From: Apostichopus japonicus
Lineage: Eukaryota > Echinodermata > Holothuroidea > Aspidochirotida > Stichopodidae
Reading direction: 5' to 3'
DNA length: 64,000 nt
NCBI RefSeq assembly: GCF_037975245.1
Contig: NC_092564.1
Coordinates: forward strand, 16,065,984-16,129,983
In this document: piece by piece, positions 1 through 11,615 of the stretch
How the letters are laid out: each line of letters starts with the position of its first letter
Position numbering within the stretch: the stretch's first letter is position 1
Made by a program: the position numbers and the translations under genes
The notes under the pieces: generated by a model
What the model was told of the DNA's origin: nothing
What the model saw: the letters and a program-made list of their open reading frames with translations, nothing else
The model's database searches: none

Positions 1-340
1 TAATTTATGGTATAGGTTACAACTTTTCTACATCAATAGGTTCTGTAAAACCTAAAAGCCAAAAAACATATTTTCTGTTTATCAACAGTTACAAAATTTT
101 GTATGTTTGTAATGTAATTTAATGGCAGTATACTGTATCTGGCATAGAAAACTACTTGAACTTAGGACTAGGATATAAATCTGTTTGTTCCTTCCTTGAT
201 TTTTAACACTACTCCCCTTCCTCCCCCCCACCCCCACGCTCTGGCCCTCCAAAGTTTGAAGAGATTCCAACAGCAGACAAGGTGACACTTGTAAAAGGAA
301 AAAAAATCACACTGTTATTTGTAAACCCCATCTCAATTTT

Positions 341-501
341 CCCCCACCTGACTGAAGATATGGTTCATTGAATGGAACCTATTTAGGCTCGATATCCCCC
401 CACCTAACAGAAGATATGGTTCATTGAATGGAACCTATTTAGGCTCGATATCCCCCCACCTAACAGAAGATATGGTTCATTGAATGGAACCTATTTAGGC
501 T
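341..501. repeat. Tandem repeat, 56-base unit, about 2.9 copies
   Basis: Three near-identical units lie head to tail. Each starts with a C-run followed by ACCTAACAGAAGATATGG and ends with TATTTAGGCTCGATAT. The first copy differs slightly (ACCTGACTGAAG) and the last loses its end where it runs into GGCTGGCTATACC. Each unit contains the arms GGTTC and GAACC around a short spacer, so each copy could form a small stem. Nothing suggests coding. The high identity between copies suggests recent duplication. Confidence 0.9.
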
Positions 502-2141
502 GGCTATACCAAGGCTGATACATAGTACATGGTCTGTGATGTCATAAAGGCAAATGTTCTTCAAATGCTGTATTTTCCTATTATAGTTTCCTTGACAATT
601 TCTCCTTGCAAAATGATTGAGTTTTTGCTTAGCTGTCAAGGTTCTCCATATTTAGAGTTTCATCAAAATGCACCTTTTTTAAGTGGAAATGTAATTTTCC
701 ACTTTTGAACGAGTGTGTTTCAAAATTATACGATAGAAAAAACCCAAAATATTTTCAGCTGAATTGCAGTGATGACATCATTTACACTGCTTTCACAAAA
801 TATCACCAAATTTGACCAATTTACTGTATCTTCTCCAAAAAAAAAAAAAAATACTATGAGGATGTGTTGACATCAAAGATGAAGAAATTCCCAGCATTTT
901 GATCAAGAAATCAACTTCAAAACACTGGAATATCCCTTTTGGCTATATATCTATGCACATTTTACGACAGAGCAATGCATGCACTTGATCACAGTAAATG
1001 ATATATGTGATATAACTTTTGCATGCAGTAGTAAAGCCCAACTTGATTCATTTAAACTCAAAATGTCTACCAGTGACAGAGCCTTTCATTATATACTTTG
1101 TGATTTCAGCAAAATTGTCAACAAAATTCATAAACTTGAAAAAGGAAATTGCTACACGAGATGATTCCTTGACACCATTACTGTTGTTGTGTGTACACCC
1201 GGGGGCAGGGAGCTGATTGTGTATTAGAACATGTGCTTTAAGTATGTAGCATATAACAAGAGGGTGAAAACCACATGTATGCTGCCTATGTATCAGCCTG
1301 AGGATATGACGCTTTCATAGTTTAATAATGTATTATTTAAAATTGAGTCTTATTACATTAGATTTATTGGTACCAAATTTATGACAAATGAGCCGAATAT
1401 ATGTCTATGAGTCTGTACAATGAATAAATCAATAATATTCCAACAAAAGAAGATGGGTATTCCAATTAATAATCTTTCATAAAAATTATTTCGCTGATAT
1501 CAATTTGAATCTTAATCTTTGAAATTTATCAAAGTTTCCGGGAAAAGGCAACAACAATTACAGTATTTTTGGAAAATATTTTAGCTACTGAAACTACGTT
1601 TTAGGTGATAAGGTCAGAAACCAGTCACTTTAATCCAGTGAATGAAGGCAGATTAACAGTTCTGTCAATTTATCTACAGATAATTATTCATGAAGAGATC
1701 TTTTGAAACATGTTTTCAAAGTTTCTAGTCAAACTGAGAATTGCTCTTAAAAGCACCTTTAACTTGTATTTCCTTGACAACTTTTTTTGTTCAACCAAAA
1801 CTGCAGAAAAAAAGTGGAACCTTGAGCCAATCACCCTGCTTGTCTGTTTAATTTAAATGTAAACTTCATCTGGCATGTTTGCATGCTTGCTACAGAGATC
1901 TGTCAAACAGTACAGATAATTACACACATTCGGACGTATGTTACAGCGCCCTCTTTTCAAAGAGCCACATTCTCATCAAATGTCAGATCATAACCGGTTT
2001 GGTTAAATCTGTAAAATGTTGCAACTGAATACAAAAAGCTGTTATCATGTATCCATATTATTTCCATTCTTTATACGTAGGTTATGTATATAATTGAAAA
2101 TCGTAATGAGTTGGAAAATCAAGAACAGTGAAAAAACTTCC
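502..2141. other. Non-coding AT-rich DNA, no gene recognised
   Basis: Both strands show only short open frames without recognisable motifs. A run of 15 A lies near 836-850. Nothing else is supported here. Confidence 0.5.
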
Positions 2142-2213
2142 AGCCTCAACCGGGATTCGAACCCGGGCCTTCAGCTCTGTATGCGGACACCCTAACCACT
2201 AGGCTCTGGAAGC
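2142..2213 (-). tRNA. tRNA-like sequence (probable tRNA pseudogene or tRNA-derived element)
   Basis: Read on the minus strand, this folds into a near-complete cloverleaf. The acceptor arms GCTTCCA and TTGAGGC pair at six of seven positions, counting one G-T. An A box lies in GAGCCTAGTGGTTAGG. The T arm is perfect: CCGGG, loop TTCGAAT, CCCGG, which includes the B box. The anticodon stem TCCGC/GCTGA has one mismatch, and its seven-base loop ATACAGA implies anticodon ACA, which animals do not normally use for Cys (GCA). A run of six T follows about ten bases downstream, as for an RNA polymerase III terminator. The T arm and D loop resemble tRNA-Glu. The odd anticodon and mismatches argue for a pseudogene or SINE head rather than a working tRNA. 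No SINE body is visible next to it. Confidence 0.5.
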
Positions 2214-4681
2214 TATATATAATGTTATGTTTTTGTATTGACATGTTTGCTCTCTGTTAATTGTGTGTTGTGTGCTTCTGTTGGGCGTTGATCATTGTTT
2301 TCAGCTAAATCATCGTTCCTTTAACTGTCAACAAATTGGGTATCATCATTTCACAAAGTGGTGGCACATTCAATCCTAATTGTAAACTAATCCTATCAGG
2401 TTAGGCTGCATAGTGCTATAATCATGCATTTAATGCATGTAAACTTTGTTTTAAACATAGTCGATATTTTAACGGCAGCTTAATTTCATTAAACTTATGA
2501 AAACGCGCACATGTGGTAATCACATCATTTTAATGTCTCTTACACATTGAAGGTCAGTGTGCAGTGGAAAGTGTCTGGCTAAACACCAATTTTCTATCAG
2601 TCATCGTGCTTTTATTATTAAAGTTAAAATTGTTCACTTAAGAAAAATGCAATAATTTCAAAGACTGGATGTTTTTTTGCAGTTTTTTGTAAAAGAACAT
2701 TAAAGTCCTAAGGCTTCTAGTGCTGCAATTCTTATTCAGGGTGTTGTACCTCAAAATTCACTTTAATTCTTACGTCAACTTTAGATTTATTATTTGTACA
2801 TATCGTCCTTGCTGTTTAACCAATTTAACCTTTCTAACTCTTAACTATGTTTTTACATCCTATTTATAAATATGTACTTTTATGTATTTATACTGGATTT
2901 ATAATAAACTTAACTTAATAAACTCCTACTCACAAGCAAGCAACTTTTGGTTTGCCTCACAGCATCCAGAAAATATATATTACTCAAAATATAGACTACA
3001 ATTGATCAAATTGAAATGTCCTAGAGAAGATTTATTTATGTAGTATAAATGAAAGTTATGTAGTGCATGGGTGATTCATGATTCCTAATCGTGGATTCTA
3101 CAGATTTTGTCAGTATTGACCTTATACAACAAGCAAATCTGGAATTTTCAAAATGAATGCACTTTGTACCCATTTATTTGAAACATATATCTTTTATTCA
3201 GGAATTTTTTGTATGGAAGAGTGATAAAAAACGACTGAAAGAGCTGCTTTTGCAACAAGATGTAATATGCTTTCATAATTTTAATGTAAAATGTTTTTAC
3301 TTTAATATGTTTGTAAAAGACTGCATCATCCTTTTGCCTTTCAAAATTTCGAAGAAGGAAAAAAAAAAAAACAAGGTCGTAAAATTGGCAACAATAGACC
3401 TGTGGTTGTCACTCATTCGGAGTATGTCGCTCTGCGTAAATTCTCTGAACGTTCAAATAAAACGACCGTCATTACCTTAACCAGCAGTTCGAGCAGACAA
3501 CAAATGAGATGGATGATTCCCAGTTCTTGTTTATATCGGCGAGTGTTTAAATATAGAAAGGATAAAGTCTTCTCTCTAAAAATCAAATATATTCTGCGTG
3601 AAGGCCGGACCTACTTTGCCTTCTCAATCAAGTATTCCTTTTTTTGCAGAAGCCTCTGCACATTATCAAGTCCAATTTGTACAGTAATCAATGCCACATT
3701 AAACCGTTGGTAAGTTTGCGTAATGTTTGGCTTGTTTGTCGAGCTGTCAATTTTCTCCGAGATACTCCACTTCAAAACGTCATCCCCGTAGGAGAATTCC
3801 GCCGGAGAGAAATGGCTGCGATGCAAGCTTTTTCCTTTTAACAACTAAAGTATTTGCCTGGATAATATATGCAATCCTAACATTAGACCGTGTGGCTTAA
3901 AATGAAAATGAAGAAAATCTTCGCCAAATTTCCTCTAGTACAATCTTTGCCCGGAGTTTCAAAGTGTTGGACAGATTTATTACTTTCAAGTAGTTTGTCC
4001 CTGTCAACCGGGAAGGTTTCAAGTGTCCTTGCATTTTCCAAACTCTCTGGCGATAAAAAATTGTGACTTTTCTTAAGAAAATACTGTTGTCCTTGCCTGT
4101 CCTGAATGCCGAAGGATTTCATGGTCTCATATCAACGTGCATCGAGAGATTATATATGTACTTTGGGAAACTATACTCTGTGTTTGTGAAACAAACTCCG
4201 CATACTATTGGAGAGAGGTATGAGATAAGCTATGATCAATGCTTTCACAGAACACATTTTAATGGTTTATTTGACAAACAACAACATAAGAGAAATCAAG
4301 TTCACATTTGCTTGTACATCAGTCAAAATCGAAAAGCCAATTGGTGACAGTTAACTTCAGGTGCTGAAGTAATTTAAGACACCTAGGTGTCTGATGACCG
4401 CAATCCATCACTTTCCTGAATTGCCACGTTTTGAGTGAAGTTTGAGTGACTAAAAGCCCAGTTTACCCCCGGAAATGAGCCCTGTGTTGAACCTGCCACT
4501 GGTGTTCAGATTCAAGTCAACATAGTGTAGACCTGTGGATTAGACCCTGTGATTTGATCCTTACGATATACTAGGATTTAGGAAGGATCAGACCCCCTCG
4601 CTCAGGGTTATTACTTTGTATTGTAAGCCAGAGCTTGATCTGGGATCAACATTGTACCTTTCACTGTTGTTGTTTGTTAAG
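2214..4681. other. Non-coding DNA, no gene recognised
   Basis: AT-rich sequence. The stretch 3370-3850 has somewhat more CpG and overlapping open frames of about 100 codons or fewer on both strands, but I recognise no protein family and see no convincing pair of splice sites. The rest looks like ordinary intergenic or intronic DNA. Confidence 0.45.
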
Positions 4682-4765
4682 CGGGTAGTTAGCACAATGG
4701 TAGCAGGTATGAATATGCAGCACTGCTAATCATCACAAAGCTCGATGGTTTCGCACATTTTCTTC
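4682..4765 (+). mobile_element. Degenerate tRNA-like head, possible SINE fragment
   Basis: The stretch GGGTAGTTAGCACAATGGTA resembles a tRNA 5' part with A box. About 50 bases later GATGGTTTCGCACAT resembles a decayed T arm and B box. The spacing fits a polymerase III internal promoter, but the acceptor stem is not convincing and I found no second copy of the downstream body here. It may be an old SINE head or chance resemblance. Confidence 0.3.
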
Positions 4766-7700
4766 TCGAAAAACGAACCTCAGCTTCCTGTCGCGGTGAT
4801 CCCAAGTGTGAGTTCTGATACCATAGAACCAGCTTCTATAATGTAAACGTGCGGTTCCCATCATTTCATTGCTGAACAAAGAGTGCGGGGTGTGGTTCGT
4901 AAATTAAACACGGCCACAGTTTGGCAACAGCCTTCGATTGCAAGCATGAATGTAATGCTCTCTAGCTTGATTTTCTCGTGTAACGTTGTATCAAAAACTA
5001 CAATACATTATTACAATAGAGGGAGTTATTCATGATTCTACTCCATTCCAAAGATTTTTTTTTCATCCTGATTCATTTCGATATTACTTAGTATTAATGA
5101 CATTTAAAATCAGTAAATTTCTCCATTTTGAAGTTTTGATTTTAGACAGAATTTATGTGATTAATAGGAAACTATTAAACTGGATTTCAAATGGTACAGA
5201 AACATTTACCAAAGTCTGATCATACAACTGCTTTGAGGTAAAACAGTCAAGTTTTTATTCCAACATTAACATATCGACAACGTTTGTGATTTCATACACA
5301 CTGTATTGCTGCAGGTGGGAATTTGTTTCTGAATTTGCTTTTCGAAAAGTATTCCAGGCACAAATACAAACCAACTCTGCTTCAAAAACTGGATTTAAAT
5401 CAGTAGGGATGTTTGATGAATTGATTAATAAGAAGGGAGAAAAACAAAACGAGAAAAAGAAAAGGTGGAATGAAAAAACAAAGGGATTAGTTGAATTTGG
5501 CAGTCGGCATTACCTCTGGGTGAGCCAGTCTTGTCATAAATGTAGGTTTTCCTTCATGAGTACGTTCAATCATGTTACCTCGGTGGCTTTACATGGACCT
5601 ATTTAGCACTTCAGGGAGCAAAAGATATTAAATGAGCAAACTTGGGAGAATTGAATGGAGATAATCCATTAAAATCAGTTCATCTGGACTACTGGGCCGT
5701 TATCCCAGATATGTCATTTATTTTGTATGAATATGTGCCTAGATGAGGACATTTAGATCAAACATGACATCTGTTATTCTTACATACGACAGAACTACCC
5801 TAGATGCTGAGTTTTATCCAGTACGTATATATATATTTTACACCTTTAAGGCAAATTATGCAGACCAAATAGTTAATCGGTCACTGTTTATTGAAATGAA
5901 ACTTGTGACCGCAGGGAATAATGGATCTATTATCATATAGCAAACACTTTCTATGCAAATATGACTGAAGTGTTTTAGAAACAAATATATATAGCAGTTT
6001 ATGCATATAAAAACGGTGTTTTCAGTATTTGCAACTAACAAAATTAAGTGATAGTGAAAATTTGGTACAATGGATGTAATTTACTAAATTATTCTCTTGG
6101 CTGTAACTAGTCATCATGGAATGCCATTGAAGTTAAATTATGGTATCCAGCATAATACGTTGTATTTTTCATGCTGCTCTAATATGCATTGGCCAGAGGC
6201 ACAACCGCACATACTTCTAGGGGGTGGGGGTGGGTGGGGGAGGCTTATAAGCTGTACAGAAAAAAATCAGAGGGGGTCCTAGTATCCCTCCCCCACTGGC
6301 AGACAGAATATAACAAAAAATCCTAGTGTACAGTACATAAATATATAATGTATGTATTTTGACAGAAACAGTCGAAAATTAAGTTTGAAAGTTGCAAAGA
6401 ATAGCACAATTTTGTATAGTATGAGCAACCTCCATTTTACCAAAATTTCTCAAAAGGAAGGGGACATCCCTCCCTCTGGATGACTTAACAACTTATTACC
6501 TCCCTTCTCCCCCCCCCCCCAGTACACTAAGTTGGTTTTGCTCCTGAATGTGGCTATAGGTAGGCTAGATAGATTTAAATGCATATATAGAATGGAGGCA
6601 GATAAGTTCTCAAATATGACCAAACCAGAAAGTTTGTGGTTTTCATGCGCTAAATCCTGCACTGCTTTAATATACTGTCGTTGCAGTGAGCTCTGACTCT
6701 GTTTGAAATGAAAATCAAACTCTTAATAAAACATCCCATTGCTCTCAATTTAATAAAGTTCTGTCCATGTCATGTGTGGGATATCATGCATGACCTGACT
6801 TGAAGAACATACTTCTATGTATGGTTAAGTGCCTGTTTATCTTTCGTGTAATACCATGGGATGAATTATATACCGTATTAAATTAAAATTAAAATGATGA
6901 TCATGCTGAGGAGAAGATAGGTACAGTTGGTGCATTATACAGCTGACTTTATAATCATTATCATGTTTACAGTTGTGTGCATTCAAAAGTGAAAAGAAAT
7001 TGTGTGGTTTTATCAAATAAAGGGCGTACCTTTTACAGACTTAGATTTTGGGTCCTTAGTTTCTGAAAGCAAAAAAAATCTAGATGTACGATGGCGATGC
7101 CATACTGTGGATATGTTTGCATGTATGTGTCCATGTGTGAACACATGAGCTTACAATGAATAGCTTATACAGGTAGTGGTTAAACTTCATACTTGGTAGT
7201 AAATCCACCTTAGTGAGTAAATACAAGAACCCTATTGTTTTTGTGGAGCCAATGGTCAAGAGAGGTCAAAATTCTTAAAACTGTGAAATACATACTATAA
7301 TTTCCTCCCAAAATATTAACATGTTGGGACATAAACTTTTACCACAGCAACTGTTGCCATGGTAAAAGTATGTTCCTGCATGTTATTGTTTTTTGTGTGC
7401 AAATGAGGTAGCCATAACGACCAACTGACAACAATACTGTATTATATCACCCTTTGTAAAGGAAGAATGAGATGATGAGCCCCATTTTGGTATTGTGTAA
7501 CCTGCATGATCAGCAGTCAACAACAGACTATTTTGCATCAACTACAGTATATTTAGATTGAACCAAATCAAAACGGTAATTGATGCGAATAAGTTTTTCC
7601 TTTGAGCCAATCTTATGTCTATGAAAGAAAAAAAGCCCTCTGATTTAGACATTTATGGAATCAACAAACCCTAACAGTATTAAAGCTGCCTGTCATTTGT

Positions 7701-9139
7701 GTTGGGTTGTAAACAACTGTTTTGTTCATATTTTGACCAATCCATGTAATAGTCCTACCTATTAAACCCGATACCCTCTCATTTTACAGTAAGAGTTATA
7801 TATATTTGAAAACATGCCATGTGGCTATATACCCCTAATAACCAAGTTGTCGTTGAACCATGTAAATATATTTGTAACTCAAAATACCTTTCAAATTATA
7901 TTTACTTTTTCATTTGAATATCTTTGAAGTTTATGTCTGTTATTTAGTTGTACCTCAGAGGATCCTGGCAAAACTATGAAATAAATAAATAGATCATTGT
8001 TATGTATTGTCAGGTACCTTTATCATTCTTTTAATATCAAGTATGGCAGTACAGGTTTGTAGCAACATCCAAAAAAAAGAAAAGAAAAAAAAAGGCAACC
8101 TTTAAGATTGGTGCATTATCTGTCATGTACTACAGCTTTAAGATGCGAAGGACGACCCTGGATTTAGATAAAACTCACAACAAGGTTCGTTCATTGAACC
8201 TGGAGATGTATTTCATGACATAGTGTTATTAGAATGGAGCAACTCGGTAGCTTCCAATAATGTAGTTAACTTTATTTTAATCTAATATTTAATCAAGAAA
8301 TTTCTTTCTGTGTGATTGACTTATATGATTAATTGCTATAATTGTCTGACAAAAGTATCGGGATGATATTACATTTGTCAGAATTGGATGGACTATTAGT
8401 AAATTTTCTGGTCACAAATAACATAATTAAATAGTAAAAGCACTAAATGGTAATCATGTAAAGTCTGATCTATTTTGATCATATTTTGTGCTATTACTTG
8501 TTAAATCTGGTTAAAAATTGCAAAGAAATTCTATCGCAAAAAAACCAAGCAAAGCGAAGTAAAGCAAAACAAAACAAAACAAAAGTACCCTGGAGTGGAC
8601 TTTGATCTGTCACTGGTTATGACATCACTCTGGCGCTCCCTGAAATTTCTGAATTGGTTGCTAAGGGCAACAAGGTAGATAGTTGCTTTACTTTTTGAGT
8701 AAAAACAACTCTCCATGTCGTCGACTATGATCGATTGTGAATTTCCTGTAAGTATGCTTTGCAGGTATATTATATGCAAAAATAGTCAGTGAATATTATA
8801 CCCCAAAGACATATTTTGAAAGTCTTTTTTTTGTTGTTGCAAGGGACAAGCATAATTCATAAGATCTGATTTCCCTCCCATCGTGTACAGTAGCATTCCC
8901 AGATATTTCTTCATGCCCTAGCAGTATGCATGATAAAGTACTGTAGTTCTAAGACAAATATACAATGTTCATGACAGAGTGAAGCTAGCTTTTAGTGCTG
9001 ACAAGGAAATTATCAATGAAGGAGTTCAACATTGTATTTCCTAACCTGTAAAGGGTGATGAAGTAATGAAAATAAGTTTAATGTTACAGTAGAAAACATT
9101 CAAAATAAAATAAAACTGTTAGCAAACTGGTTATCCACT
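4766..9139. other. Non-coding DNA with G/C homopolymer tracts, no gene recognised
   Basis: Only short, uncharacterised open frames occur. Notable content is a G-rich tract near 6220-6242, C-rich tracts near 6286-6294 and 6510-6521, and A-rich runs near 8070-8095. A fragment of an interspersed repeat lies inside at 7060-7275 and is listed separately. Confidence 0.45.
7060..7275. repeat. Fragment of an old interspersed repeat shared with 20.9-23.1 kb
   Basis: The phrase ACAAGAACCCTATTGTTTTT occurs here (about 7225-7244) and again near 22424-22443 in the larger repeat region. Here it is soon followed by GAGAGGTCAAAA, which resembles the AGGTCA-containing phrases of the other locus. The shared phrases support a common interspersed family. 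The boundaries are uncertain. Confidence 0.4.
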
Positions 9140-9240
9140 AGTGAACCTGTGTAAGAGAATGTGTAAAAGTAAGTTGGCTTGACGTTTCGATCCTAGCAGG
9201 ATCTTCTTCAAAGGCTAAATGACAATTATTGACAAAAAAA
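9140..9240. repeat. Possible retroelement-derived motif
   Basis: The stretch around 9178-9220 contains GACGTTTCGATCCTAGCAGG followed by ATCTTCTTCAAAGGC. On the minus strand this reads as a phrase ending in GATCGAAACGTC. I recall phrases of this type as widespread near the ends of retroelements, perhaps Penelope-like, in marine invertebrate genomes. No reverse transcriptase is visible nearby, so this would be a terminal fragment at most. Confidence 0.25.
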
Positions 9241-9837
9241 TGACAGTTGTAATCGGTCAGAACTTGAGGTTGCATTAAATCCTTTATTTACCAGTTTCAG
9301 GTTATTGCTTATCTCAGTCTACAGTGTATTGTTCAACCGGGGCTCAAGAAGAGAGCTAAGCTACCATTGGACAAAGTAGGAAAAGTTGCTTTAAAAGTTA
9401 ATTGACTTGTTTTCTTGCAAAAATCACAGGGTGGACATGGATATCATAGGACTTTGGTTGTTAACACATATCAATGCTCAAATATAATTGTTCCCAAGCA
9501 TAAATATTTCACAAAAATGTTTACAGGACAAAATAGCAACAGGTTGCCCATAAAACTACTGTGCAACTGATAGACAAATGGGAGCATTCCATAAACAATT
9601 ATTTATATGGTCTAATCCAATAGAGGTGGAGAATAAACATCGGTGGCAGTGCGATGTTAGTGGTGATGTTAAATATATGAAGTTATTGACAAGTTAATGA
9701 AAGAAACAAAAGCAAAAAGAAATTATTTTATACCTTATCTTACACCTATTTGAACATGAAAACATTGTCATTCGAGAATATAAATCATTTAGTATAGCAT
9801 CTAATATGTTATTTCTTGAAAATCGCGATAAACGAGG

Positions 9838-9932
9838 GTAAACAAATTTTTTTGGCGGGTACCCGGATACCCGACGGGTAACAGCTCTCGGGTACCCGGT
9901 TCCCGATTTTTTGACCCGTGTAAACACTAATT
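9838..9932. mobile_element. GC-rich transposon-terminus-like segment, unpaired
   Basis: A sharply GC-richer patch inside AT-rich DNA contains several related palindromic phrases (GCGGGTACCCGGATACCCG, then CTCGGGTACCCGGTTCCCG) and ends in GACCCGTGTAAACACTAA. Read on the minus strand it begins TTAGTGTTTACACGGGTC, which resembles the terminus of a DNA transposon with subterminal repeats. I did not find a matching opposite terminus nearby, so it looks like a solitary end. Confidence 0.35.
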
Positions 9933-11362
9933 TATATATATATATTTTTCTCTCATCATTTTAGCGGCATTCTTTGGTACAGTTGTTTTGGTTTTGCAAA
10001 GAAATGAAACAATTTTGTACTCTGTCCGACTGCCTAACTGTGCATAGTGGGCCAGCTTTTAAATCAATTGTTAATATGATGAAGAAATTATTGAAAATCT
10101 TAAAGGATGATTCCAAGACCCCAAAATAACTTTTGAAAATTTGCAGACCCAAAAGTATCAAAGAACGGTAATACATTCCTGATTGTATTATTTTCTATAC
10201 CAAGAGACCTTTAAGAACTCAAGTAAACAATTAACCTCTCTTACCTACCTCTAGTCTAGTCATACTCCTTCATCATCTACCTATAACTAAGGAGATTCAT
10301 CTTGTAGAAACCTCCTTGTCCTTGATATAACCTACTAATTTTTGGTGACATTTATGCACAGCGCCACCAATCCTCCATCTGAGACTCTGTCCACTCAATC
10401 CTCCTGAATTTAACATTCAAGGTTTCTTGCGTCTGAGATTCTTCTGCCTGGAATTTATTTATTTATTTTTTTCAATGGTACATTACCAATCTGTCAAGGA
10501 CGATGGTGTTGGATGTCGTATATCGAATGATGTTTTGCTTTGTAAATAAAGTATTACATAAAAGATGCTTTGGTTGAGTTATTAGAGTTTATAAAAAAAA
10601 AACAATGGATTGACATTAAACATTTAGGTCTGCATCGAGGAGTTGATGTCATCATGAATTTATCAAGGTTATGATGACTATCTTTTTAAACTGAAACAGT
10701 TGTAGAAACATCAATAAAACCTAACATTTTTCAATTTTCTTGGAGTAGTGATATTGCAAGTCAACTTGTAAAGTCTGAGTATGTGTTCTGTTACACTTGG
10801 TTGTGTGGGTGTGAAAGGTTACAAGTGACCTAGGCGTTAAAATTTTACCATAGCGAGGCCCTTGAGGTTTTCATTAAAATATTTATCAGAAAATATAAAC
10901 CAACATATACTTAACTTGTCTTCAGATTCTTCAAGCACATAAACAATATTTATAGTTCATTTCAAAATGAAATTATATCTGCTCCACAATAACCAAAAAG
11001 AATATATAGTGATTTATCTGTTTGCTGCAGGCAGAGAACTTTGCAGTGGATGCGTTTTAAAAATGGATGACTTTCTCATTAGTGTTTGCTGCATGCTCTG
11101 TGGTAATCGTATATTCTATGTCATGATCAAGGATTGCAGAACTCGTCACTTTTCATTGAACAGGACTCTAAGAAATCATGTCTGATATTTGTACTTTGTG
11201 TGGGAAGGTGATACAAACCATGTGCGTTGTGTTAATTAGTGAGGTGGATACATGTTTACAACGATCTTGCTATGAGACTCAAGCACACACCTCATTCCAC
11301 AAGATTTATAATTTCTTTTCAGTTTAAAACCTCTGCTTGATAGCTTTTGTAGTTCAGTTGTT
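9933..11362. other. Non-coding DNA, no gene recognised
   Basis: AT-rich sequence without recognisable coding capacity, RNA gene or clear repeat. Confidence 0.45.
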
Positions 11363-11615
11363 AATGTATGTATGTATGGATGCATGTATTTTAGATCCTC
11401 CTGCAAGTAGGAACTCGAGAAGAAGCCTCATTGGCTTATCAAATCCGCAAGCTGACTGAAGTCAGTTTCTTAGATACATATTTTAACGTCCATGATTATG
11501 ACTTGTCAATTGTCAACAACTCTGTAACTGGACGACATACATGAATCTTGGAGTGATTCGAACTTGGGACCTTATGATTGAAAGGCACCAGCGTTAACCA
11601 CTGAGCTAACACTCC
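11363..11615 (-). mobile_element. tRNA-derived SINE, nearly complete copy
   Basis: On the minus strand the element starts with a tRNA-like head: GGAGTGTTAGCTCAGTGG carries the A box and AAGTTCGAATCACTCC carries the B box and an acceptor-like 3' strand. An unrelated body follows, including GTTGTTGACAATTGACAAG, GACTTCAGTCAGCTTGCGG, TGATAAGCCAATGAGGCTTC and TGCAGGAGGATCTAAAATAC. It ends in an ATAC-type simple repeat. The same body, in the same order, occurs on the + strand at about 56707-56933, which shows that this is an interspersed family. A SINE of this kind is transcribed by RNA polymerase III and depends on a LINE for movement. Confidence 0.8.
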
